DNA from: Marinimicrobium sp050113635
GTDB lineage: Bacteria; Pseudomonadota; Gammaproteobacteria; Pseudomonadales; Cellvibrionaceae
Assembly: GCF_050113635.1 (NCBI RefSeq)
Contig: NZ_JBNJLT010000008.1
Span: 47,832 to 111,831 of the forward strand
Length of the DNA stretch: 64,000 nt
Direction: 5' to 3'
The translations under genes and the position numbers were made by a program. Below the pieces are notes generated by a model, which saw only the letters and a list, made by a program, of their open reading frames with translations, was not told the origin of the DNA and ran no database searches. This document shows positions 34,993-41,890 of this stretch, piece by piece (the first letter of the stretch is position 1; the number at the start of each line of letters is the position of its first letter).

Positions 34993-35025
34993 GACACGAC
35001 ACACAACGTCTCTGTTCTTGGCTTG

Positions 35026-35041
35026 AGCAAGACTTATGCCA
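35026..35041 (-). promoter_or_regulatory. sigma-54-type promoter of the nirB operon
   Basis: The minus strand reads TGGCATAAGTCTTGCT, matching the -24/-12 consensus with GG-N10-GC spacing. The predicted start is near 35015, about 23 bases before the first ANTAR hairpin. An inverted repeat GCGCA-N8-TGCGC at 35070-35087 upstream could be an NtrC-type site. Nitrogen-limitation control by RpoN/NtrC is inferred. Confidence 0.75.
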
Positions 35042-35069
35042 CTCATCGATAACGGAACACGCAGGCTCT

Positions 35070-35087
35070 GCGCATACCGTTGTGCGC
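35070..35087. promoter_or_regulatory. candidate NtrC-like palindrome
   Basis: GCGCA and TGCGC are arranged as an inverted repeat with an 8-base spacer, centred about 63 bases upstream of the predicted nirB start and between the two divergent promoters. It resembles NtrC half-sites (GCAC/GTGC) only loosely. Confidence 0.35.
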
Positions 35088-35266
35088 TCTGCATATTCGC
35101 CGTTTGGGCGGTGTCACACAGACACGTTCTGGCTCACGATACACACGCCAAACGGCCAAACCTTTGCCTCACTTTTGGGCACGGCGCACCAGAAGCGCGC
35201 GCAATGACATGCTCCAACGGCTGCTTATTTGTGTGTATTAGCGAGAAATCTTCAAGCCACGGTGTG

Positions 35267-35282
35267 TGGTATGCATCGTGCA
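35267..35282 (+). promoter_or_regulatory. sigma-54-type promoter of the nitrate transporter gene
   Basis: The plus strand reads TGGTATGCATCGTGCA, with correct GG-N10-GC spacing. It is weaker than the nirB promoter (TGGTAT instead of TGGCAC; GTGCA instead of TTGCA). The predicted start is near 35293, 9 bases before the first ANTAR hairpin. Confidence 0.55.
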
Positions 35283-35301
35283 TAAACGCTTTACTGACAA
35301 G

Positions 35302-35350
35302 GCGGGGCAATGCAGTCCCGCTTCTTCTTTCATCTGGGCAACGGCGTCCA
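35302..35350 (+). ncRNA. ANTAR-type antitermination leader of the nitrate transporter operon
   Basis: Hairpin 1 is GCGGGGC-AATGCA-GTCCCGC (35302-35321, 7 bp including one G-U). Hairpin 2 is TGGGC-AACGGC-GTCCA (35335-35350, 5 bp). Both hexaloops have A1 and G4. A 13-base pyrimidine-rich linker separates them. Hairpin 2 shares its loop and 3' side with the downstream terminator. This is the complete two-hairpin ANTAR target architecture, mirrored by the nirB leader on the other strand. Confidence 0.85.
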
Positions 35351-35398
35351 CCCACTCGGCTTATGGCCGGGAAGGTCTGTGGTCGCCGTTCCTTTCTG
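35340..35398 (+). terminator. leader terminator of the nitrate transporter operon
   Basis: AACGGCGTCCAC (35340-35351) pairs with GTGGTCGCCGTT (35379-35390), 11 bp with a single T-T mismatch. A small inner hairpin lies around CGGC-TTATG-GCCG, and CCTTTCT follows. Formation excludes ANTAR hairpin 2. The T-run is weak, so its strength is uncertain. Confidence 0.68.
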
Positions 35399-35454
35399 TA
35401 GCGCGTCCCGGATGGGTGGTGCCGGTCCCCGAAATGCTCGAGCACGGAGACCTT

Positions 35455-36930
35455 ATGGAGTCACAGCACGCGCGTCTTAATGTATTGAAACTGTCCGAAC
35501 CCCGTATCCGGTTGTTGCATTTAAGCTGGCTGGCGTTCTTTATCAGTTTCGTTCTCTGGTTCTCCCATGCCCCGTTGATGGGCGATATTCGCGAAGCGTT
35601 CGATCTGACTTCGGATCAGATCAAGGCGTTGCTGATTCTCAATGTGGCCCTGACCATTCCGGCCCGGGTGGTAATCGGCTCTCTGGTCGACCGCTTCGGG
35701 CCGCGCCGGGTGTTCGGCGGGCTGTTGATTCTGGCCGCCCTGCCCTGCTGGGCCTTTGCGCTGTCAGCCACCTATCAGCAACTGGCGGTCACGCGCTTGT
35801 TGCTCGGCTTTGTCGGTTCCGGTTTTGTGGTGGGCATTCGACTGATCAGCGAATGGTTCCCTGCACGGGAAGTGGGGCTGGCCGAAGGCGTGTACGGCGG
35901 CTGGGGTAACTTCGGTTCGGCGGCGGCAGCCATGAGTTTGCCCACGCTGGCGCTGTTGTTTGGTGGTGAGAATGGCTGGCGCTGGGCGGTGGCCTGTACT
36001 GGTGTGCTGTCGGCCGCCTACGGCCTGTTTTTTCTGTGGCGCGCGCGCAATACGCCCGCCGGTGCTTCTTACTTTCGACCGAAAAAATCCTCGGCACTGG
36101 AAGTCAGCAGTTACCGCGACCTGTGCTTTTACATGATCATGTGCGTACCACTGTACGCCGCGTTGTTAGTGATTGTGTGGCGCCTTGGGCCGTGCCAGCT
36201 TGGGCTCTATGGTTTGAATGCGCAGCTGGCGTTAATCGCCATTATTGTCAGTCTGGCGATTGTGCAGCTTAGGCAAATCTGGCGAGTCAATTATGCCCGG
36301 TTGCGCCAGGGAGTCCCTGAGCATGACCGCTATCATTTTCGGCAAGTCGCGATTCTGAATCTCGCCTACATGGTGACCTTTGGTTCAGAGCTGGCGGTGG
36401 TCTCGATGTTGCCGCTGTTTTTTATCGATACCTTTAGTTTGAACGCGGTGACGGCGGGAGTGCTTGCTTCCGGTTTTGCGTTTATGAATCTGGTGGCGCG
36501 GCCCGGCGGCGGCTGGCTGTCGGATCGGTTTGGCCGCAAACGTTCCCTGGCGATTTTGCTCTGCGGTTTAATGATCGGCTATTCCCTGATGGGTCAGATT
36601 AACGGCGCCTGGCCTCTCGCATTGGCGGTGATGTCCACCATGCTGTGTTCGTTTTTCGTGCAGGCGGGTGAAGGTGCGGTGTTTGCCACGGTGCCGTTGA
36701 TCAAGCGTCGTCTGACCGGGCAAATTGCGGGCATGGTCGGTGCTTACGGCAATGCAGGCGCGGTGTGTTTTCTGACAGTGCTCACTTTTGTCGATCCTTC
36801 GGTGTTCTTTCTGGTTATTGCGGGCAGCGCCGCCGTCACGCTGGCCGCCGTGCAATGGCTCAACGAACCTCAAGGGCACATTGCGGAGGTGGATGAAAAC
36901 GGTGACGTGCAATTGATCGAGGTGAACTGA
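35455..36930 (+). CDS. nitrate/nitrite transporter (NNP family MFS)
   Basis: This 491-aa, 12-helix MFS protein takes up nitrate across the inner membrane. ATG 35455 has GGAG at the right distance; the frame is open upstream only through the leader RNA. It shows the MFS loop GSLVDRFGPRRVFGG near residue 75 and the two nitrate signatures GWGNFGSAAAAM and GAYGNAGAVCFL. WLSDRFGRKRSLAIL repeats the MFS loop in the second half. Its stop overlaps the next start (TGATG). Expression is predicted to need NasR antitermination. Confidence 0.94.
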   Translation: MESQHARLNVLKLSEPRIRLLHLSWLAFFISFVLWFSHAPLMGDIREAFDLTSDQIKALLILNVALTIPARVVIGSLVDRFGPRRVFGGLLILAALPCWAFALSATYQQLAVTRLLLGFVGSGFVVGIRLISEWFPAREVGLAEGVYGGWGNFGSAAAAMSLPTLALLFGGENGWRWAVACTGVLSAAYGLFFLWRARNTPAGASYFRPKKSSALEVSSYRDLCFYMIMCVPLYAALLVIVWRLGPCQLGLYGLNAQLALIAIIVSLAIVQLRQIWRVNYARLRQGVPEHDRYHFRQVAILNLAYMVTFGSELAVVSMLPLFFIDTFSLNAVTAGVLASGFAFMNLVARPGGGWLSDRFGRKRSLAILLCGLMIGYSLMGQINGAWPLALAVMSTMLCSFFVQAGEGAVFATVPLIKRRLTGQIAGMVGAYGNAGAVCFLTVLTFVDPSVFFLVIAGSAAVTLAAVQWLNEPQGHIAEVDENGDVQLIEVN

Positions 36931-38582
36931 TGAATCGCTTGCCCGGTACGTTGCGCGTGTCGGTCGGACAATGCAGCGACGCGGGAACAAAACCGGACAA
37001 TCAGGACGCGGTGGCGTTACGCCTGCCGAAAGGCAGCGCGTTGCGCACCAAGGGCGTGGTGGCCGCGCTGGCCGACGGGCTGAGTTCCGCCGGTGCGGGG
37101 CGCGAAGCCGCCGAAGCGTGCGTGCTCGGTTTTATCAACGATTATTACACGACGCCAGCCTTGTGGAGTGTGGCGCGAGCGGCGCAACGGGTGCTGGAAT
37201 CGCTCAACCGCTGGTTGTGTCGACGCACACAAATTGGCGAAGATCATCTTTGCACGTTATCGGTGTTGATTTTACGTTCGCGCCTGGCGCATGTGTTCCA
37301 GGTGGGCGATTCGCGCATCTGGCGGTGGCGCGACGGGAACCTGGAATGTCTTACCGAGGATCATAGCCGCCAGGCGGGCGGGCAGCGCTTATTAACCCGT
37401 GCCATGGGCGGCGAAACCCGGCTGGATGTGGACTATTACCGCTGCGAGATAAAACCGGGAGACCGGTTTCTGCTGACCAGCGACGGTGTCCACACGGTGC
37501 TGCCGGTTAAGGTATTAACGCAGGCGTTGCTCGCGCCGGATTCCGCGCAGGTCATCACTGAACGGCTGGTCCACCTCGCACTTGAGCGCGGCAGCGATGA
37601 CAATGTCAGTTGCCAGTTGGTGGATGTGGAGGCGCTGCCGGACGCGGGCGTCGATGATGTGCTGGGTTGTCTGCATGAACGGCCATTGCCGCCGCCGATG
37701 ACGCCAGGCGTGCGGCTCGATGGTCTTACCGTCGACAAGGAATTACACGCGAGCGCCCGCAGTCATTTGTACCGGGTGCGCGATGCCGAGGGGAATGTCA
37801 GTGTATTAAAGGTGCCGTCGGTCAATCTTGAAGATGACGTTGAAGCACTGCGTCGTTTTGCATTGGAAGGCTGGATCGCGGCCCGACTGCGCAGCCCGCA
37901 TTTAATGCAGGTACTACCACCGCTGACGGACCCACGCTGTCTTTATCAACGGCTCGAATACATTGACGGGGTCACGCTGCACCAGTGGTTGCGCGATCAC
38001 CCCGACGCGGCGGTGGAAGAAAAACTCTACCTGGCGGATCAGTTGCTTAACGGGGTACGCGCCTTACATCGAGCGGATGTGATTCACGGGGATTTAAAAC
38101 CCGACAACATTATGGTGGACCGCCATGGCGTGGTGAAGCTGATTGATTTTGGCAGTTGCCATTGCCGCGGCCTGGATCAGGCATTGCCGGTATTCCCGTT
38201 GGGCACGCACCACTATACGTCGCCAGAAGTGAGTGCCGGTGCCGCGCCAAACGAACAAAGCGACCTGTATTCTGTGGCGGTGATTATTCACGAAATGCTG
38301 ACCGGCACACGGCCGACGCCGGGCCAAACAACACTGCAACTGCAACAGCACAATGCGTTCATTCCGCTGTGGCTAAACAGCGTATTGCAGCGGGCACTAC
38401 TGCCCATGGATAAACCTTATGGCGATGCGGCTGAGTTCCGGGAAGCGTTACGTCACCCGGCAATGCCCACCGCTGCCCCGCCGACAACGCAACACCATTG
38501 GGTGCGAGTGTGGCAAACCTGCACGGCTGTGTTGCTGATGTTATTGATGGCCAGCGTGGCGCTGCACCTGGATCGATTTTAA
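36930..38582 (+). CDS. fused PP2C protein phosphatase / Ser-Thr protein kinase
   Basis: The 550-aa protein has an N-terminal PPM/PP2C phosphatase domain (about 1-240: DNQDAVAL, ADGLSSAGAGREA, GDSRIWRW, TSDGVHTVL, GSDDNVSC). A Hanks-type kinase domain follows at about 265-510 (VLKVPS lysine, HGDLKPDNIMV catalytic loop, LIDFGS, GTHHYTSPEVS), then a single C-terminal transmembrane helix. The glycine loop is degenerate. Such fusions are found next to nitrate transporters and nirBD in Pseudomonas and relatives; the substrate is not known to me. It is translationally coupled to the transporter and ends with a 4-base overlap with the convergent antiterminator gene. Confidence 0.93.
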   Translation: MNRLPGTLRVSVGQCSDAGTKPDNQDAVALRLPKGSALRTKGVVAALADGLSSAGAGREAAEACVLGFINDYYTTPALWSVARAAQRVLESLNRWLCRRTQIGEDHLCTLSVLILRSRLAHVFQVGDSRIWRWRDGNLECLTEDHSRQAGGQRLLTRAMGGETRLDVDYYRCEIKPGDRFLLTSDGVHTVLPVKVLTQALLAPDSAQVITERLVHLALERGSDDNVSCQLVDVEALPDAGVDDVLGCLHERPLPPPMTPGVRLDGLTVDKELHASARSHLYRVRDAEGNVSVLKVPSVNLEDDVEALRRFALEGWIAARLRSPHLMQVLPPLTDPRCLYQRLEYIDGVTLHQWLRDHPDAAVEEKLYLADQLLNGVRALHRADVIHGDLKPDNIMVDRHGVVKLIDFGSCHCRGLDQALPVFPLGTHHYTSPEVSAGAAPNEQSDLYSVAVIIHEMLTGTRPTPGQTTLQLQQHNAFIPLWLNSVLQRALLPMDKPYGDAAEFREALRHPAMPTAAPPTTQHHWVRVWQTCTAVLLMLLMASVALHLDRF

Positions 38583-39910
38583 TCCCACATGTCCTGCATG
38601 CTGACCACGGCGCGCGCCACCTCGACCAACCGGCGTCCCTGATTCATGGCCATTTTGCGCAACAGCCGATAGGCCTGCTCTTCCGTCAGTTTACGGTGAT
38701 TCATCAAGAGCACCTTGGCGCGTTCCAGCAGTTTTCGTTCTTCCAGCGCGTCCCGTGCCGCGTTCAGTTCATCCTGCATGGATTGCAGGCGCTGCGACTG
38801 GGATTGCACCAGTTCGATAATAGAGCGTCCGAGACGCGGGCTGACGCCCTGAGTGTGATAGCGATCGGGCTGCACCTGTGCGCCTTGCGTGCCGCAGAAC
38901 ACAATGTAGGAATCCTCTGGTTGTGCTTCCTGGGCCAGCAGCGATTCAATTTCTGACTGGTGCCGGACCAGGCCGTCCCGCGCTTCCTGCAAACGTTCAC
39001 TACACTGCTCGCGCAAACGGATTTGCAGGTGGCTCTCAATCTCTTTCATGGCGTCGATTCGTTCGCTGGCCCGTTCAAACCAGCGATCTCCCAGCCCTTC
39101 GTCCACGACGGCCTGATCCCGTAACGCCGCCGTGCATCCCAGCCGCCGCAAGCGCTCCAGCTCCGCCACAAAGGGCTGATCTTGTAGACGGTTCCACAGC
39201 GCGAGCGCTTCTTCATCCGCAAAGCTGTCGAACACCTGAAAGCAGCGCTCCTGGGCATCGAGTAAATGCAGTAGCCGCTCAGCCAGCTCGCTGTCCAGTT
39301 GACCCCGAGCGAAACCCGCGCACCCGGCAGCGCGTTCCTGCCCCGCCAGTTCCTTTCCCTGCATAAAGTTAAACAGCGCAACCAGCGTGCGCGAAATCAC
39401 CGGATCCGCGGCGTTCTCGGCCGCTTCAAAAACCACTGTCAATAATCCCTGCACCAGTTCGCTGTAGCAGCGAACGGCTTCTTCCGAGGAAAGCTGCTGC
39501 GCCTGCACCCGAACGCGCAAGTCCGGCAGTTCCCGCAGCGTGTGAACGCTGTAGGCAAGACGACTGAACAAGCGGCTGGCTCCGATCATGCCTTCCGAGT
39601 GCGGCAATGATTCCAAGGCACCCTCAAATTGGGCGTGTTGCTGGTCGGTATCGGCACTTAAATGCGCCAGGCGCTGCTCATGACGATCCGTAGCGTGGTG
39701 GCGTTCGGCGGCGCCGAGAAACAGATTGGACGCTCCCCGCTCCCGCTGAAGCGCGTGGACCAGATTGCTGACCGCGACCACCAGGCAACTCATGCCCAGA
39801 AAGGCTTCCAGGCTCAGGATTTCGCTCTGTTTCGACGCAATCAGGAAATCACTGGCACCGGCGGGACGAGTGCCAGCCAAGGGCAGACTGCTCAAGGGAA
39901 GACTCCACAC
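38579..39910 (-). CDS. nasR: NasR-like nitrate-responsive ANTAR antiterminator
   Basis: The N-terminal NIT domain (about residues 25-290, helical: SLEAFLGMSCLVVAVSNLVH, ALQRERGASNLFLG) senses nitrate/nitrite. The C-terminal ANTAR domain (about 370-440: EERKLLERAKVLLMNHRKLT, EEQAYRLLRKMAMNQGRRL) binds tandem RNA hairpins. The frame is open 114 codons upstream with atypical residues. A GTG at 39910 puts the NIT domain at a normal distance from the start, giving 443 aa; the true start is uncertain. The two leaders at 34890-34992 and 35302-35398 are its evident targets. Confidence 0.9.
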   Translation of the reverse strand: MWSLPLSSLPLAGTRPAGASDFLIASKQSEILSLEAFLGMSCLVVAVSNLVHALQRERGASNLFLGAAERHHATDRHEQRLAHLSADTDQQHAQFEGALESLPHSEGMIGASRLFSRLAYSVHTLRELPDLRVRVQAQQLSSEEAVRCYSELVQGLLTVVFEAAENAADPVISRTLVALFNFMQGKELAGQERAAGCAGFARGQLDSELAERLLHLLDAQERCFQVFDSFADEEALALWNRLQDQPFVAELERLRRLGCTAALRDQAVVDEGLGDRWFERASERIDAMKEIESHLQIRLREQCSERLQEARDGLVRHQSEIESLLAQEAQPEDSYIVFCGTQGAQVQPDRYHTQGVSPRLGRSIIELVQSQSQRLQSMQDELNAARDALEERKLLERAKVLLMNHRKLTEEQAYRLLRKMAMNQGRRLVEVARAVVSMQDMWD

Positions 39911-40127
39911 TGTGTTGGCTGATACCCTCGTACTGCAAGGTTCAAGCCAGCCTCTATCCGCACCCTGCCCAGAGAATGAACCTTTTGAACGCATTGAAAC
40001 GGGCAGCGGTCTGCAACGGCGCACCACAATGGCGCAATCTGATCGGCATAAAATCATGACAATAAATGTTTTACATTGATGCAATAGCTCGGTAACCTGT
40101 TCTTTTCTTGACCAATACCGGACACGA
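39911..40127. other. divergent gap between nasR and the cysD locus
   Basis: These 217 bases separate divergent genes. TTTACA (about 40070) and TAACCT 17 bases on are a weak plus-strand promoter candidate about 30 bases before ATG 40128. No ANTAR-like hairpin pair was found here, so the cys genes are probably not under NasR. Confidence 0.4.
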
Positions 40128-40988
40128 ATGAGCAATAAGCGGCTGACGGCAGAGCGGATCAACGAGCTTCGCAAGGAGGCGGTGCGCCTGCGCCTGGAGA
40201 AAAAAACGCTCAAGGAAATCAGTGACTTAACAGGGCTCACCCGTCCCACCATATCGGGTGCCTACAAGAAGTTTCTTGCCGGAGGCTGGGCGGCCGTGGA
40301 AAACCGGCCTCGCGGCGCCCCCCGAAAGCATCCGGCAACAGCGAATGAAAATCCGTTAGCCACTCAAAAGTCGGCGACGGCGGCGCTCTCGGCATTGGTC
40401 CGCCCTGCGGCCGAGGGCGAAGACCTATGGTCGTTGGAGCGGGCTGAACGCTGGCTGCAGACGCACGGTGCCGATGTGAGCGGACGCAGTGTGGCCCGGT
40501 ATCTGGCTCGCCTCGATCTCACGCCACCCCCGCAATCCGCCCCGACGCGCCCCGCTCTTGACCAGCTGCTGGCCACCCGTGGCGTCGATCCCGGTGCCCG
40601 TAAGGTATTGTCCGGAGGTATTCGGCCCGTGCGAGTCGGGGACAACCCCGACTCGCCCCTGTATCAACTGTACGTCCGGGACGGACGGGGCCAGCTTATG
40701 TGGTCGCTACACGCTGCCCCGCCCGTCGCGGCGGATATCACAGCGTTCCTGGCGCAGGTTGCTCAGGCTGTAGCTGCGGAGGCGCTGCTGGTTCTGCAGT
40801 CCGTGGATTTGCGGGCACACGCTGAACTCGCCCCTTGGCTCTCGGGGGAGCGACCCATTCAGGTGCTCACTGTGCCTTGCTGGGCAACGGCACCGAGCCC
40901 CTCATCGTCGGGCCGCACTGTTGACGATTTCACTACCACCCCGAATGTCACCCCTACTCTTTCCAGGAACCCTACGTCGAGGAACCCC
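40128..40988 (+). CDS. HTH (IS630-transposase-like) region open in frame into cysD
   Basis: These 287 codons from ATG 40128 have no stop and continue directly into CysD. Residues 1-70 form a helix-turn-helix (LKEISDLTGLTRPTISGAYK) followed by a basic linker. Residues 95-135 form a second winged helix (LWSLERAERWLQ, SGRSVARYLARLDL). About 180-260 looks like a worn DDE fold (LLVLQSVDLRAHAELAPWL), but the acidic residue usual before this point is replaced by Gln. The order matches IS630-type transposases. It may be a domesticated DNA-binding protein or an N-terminal domain of a fused CysD. A Shine-Dalgarno at 40128 is poor. Confidence 0.55.
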
Positions 40989-41888
40989 ATGGCACTGACA
41001 CACCTTCAGCGACTGGAAGCCGAAAGTATTCAAATCATGCGCGAAGTCGTCGCGGAAACGGAAAACCCGGTGATGCTGTACTCCATCGGCAAAGACAGCG
41101 CCGTGATGCTCCACCTGGCAATGAAAGCGTTCTCGCCCTCGGTACCACCCTTCCCCCTGCTCCACGTCGACACGACCTGGAAGTTTCAGGAGATGTACAA
41201 GTTCCGCACCCGCATGGCCGAAGAAACCGGCATGAAGCTCCTGGTACACGTGAATGAGGAAGGCCGCGCCCAGGGCATTAACCCGTTCACCCACGGTTCG
41301 GCCATTCACACGGACATTATGAAAACCGAGGCTCTGAAACAGGCACTGGACAAGTACGGCTTTGATGCCGCCTTTGGCGGTGCGCGCCGCGATGAAGAAA
41401 AGTCGCGGGCGAAGGAGCGTATTTTTTCGTTTCGCACCGCGAACCACCGCTGGGACCCAAAGAATCAGCGCCCGGAAATCTGGAAGCTGTATAACGCACG
41501 GAAACACCCCCGGGAATCCATTCGGGTATTCCCGCTTTCCAACTGGACCGAGCTGGACATCTGGCAATACATCCACCTGGAAAACATCCCCATTGTGCCG
41601 CTGTACTACGCCGCCGAGCGACCGGTGGTCGAGCGCGACGGTACGTTAATTATGGTGGATGACGAGCGCATGCCATTGAACCCGGGCGAAGTGCCGATGA
41701 TGCGCAAAGTCCGTTTCCGCACGCTGGGGTGTTATCCATTGACCGGTGCTGTGGAATCCCAGGCTGAGACGTTGCCGGAGATTATTCAGGAGATGTTGTT
41801 AACGCGCACCTCCGAGCGCCAGGGCCGCATGATCGATCACGATTCGTCGGCATCCATGGAAAAGAAAAAACAGGAAGGGTACTTTTAA
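40989..41888 (+). CDS. cysD: sulfate adenylyltransferase subunit 2
   Basis: CysD with CysN makes adenylylsulfate (APS) from sulfate and ATP. From ATG 40989, which has GAGGA at ideal spacing, it encodes 299 aa, close to the usual 302. The PP-loop SIGKDSAVM is near residue 33; FGGARRDEEKSRAKER and FPLSNWTELDIWQY are strictly family-like. The same frame is open 287 codons upstream into an HTH region, so a longer fusion product is possible. Internal initiation at 40989 is expected to give normal CysD. It ends 2 bases before cysNC. Confidence 0.96.
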   Translation: MALTHLQRLEAESIQIMREVVAETENPVMLYSIGKDSAVMLHLAMKAFSPSVPPFPLLHVDTTWKFQEMYKFRTRMAEETGMKLLVHVNEEGRAQGINPFTHGSAIHTDIMKTEALKQALDKYGFDAAFGGARRDEEKSRAKERIFSFRTANHRWDPKNQRPEIWKLYNARKHPRESIRVFPLSNWTELDIWQYIHLENIPIVPLYYAAERPVVERDGTLIMVDDERMPLNPGEVPMMRKVRFRTLGCYPLTGAVESQAETLPEIIQEMLLTRTSERQGRMIDHDSSASMEKKKQEGYF

Positions 41889-41890
41889 TT

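Noticed and set aside
35266..35454. Upstream extension of the nitrate transporter
   Set aside because: It covers the predicted sigma-54 promoter and ANTAR leader; ATG 35455 has a proper ribosome site.
39911..40252. N-terminal extension of the NasR-like protein
   Set aside because: The extra 114 residues are basic and low in structure, overlap the divergent cysD-locus gene, and are absent from known NasR proteins.
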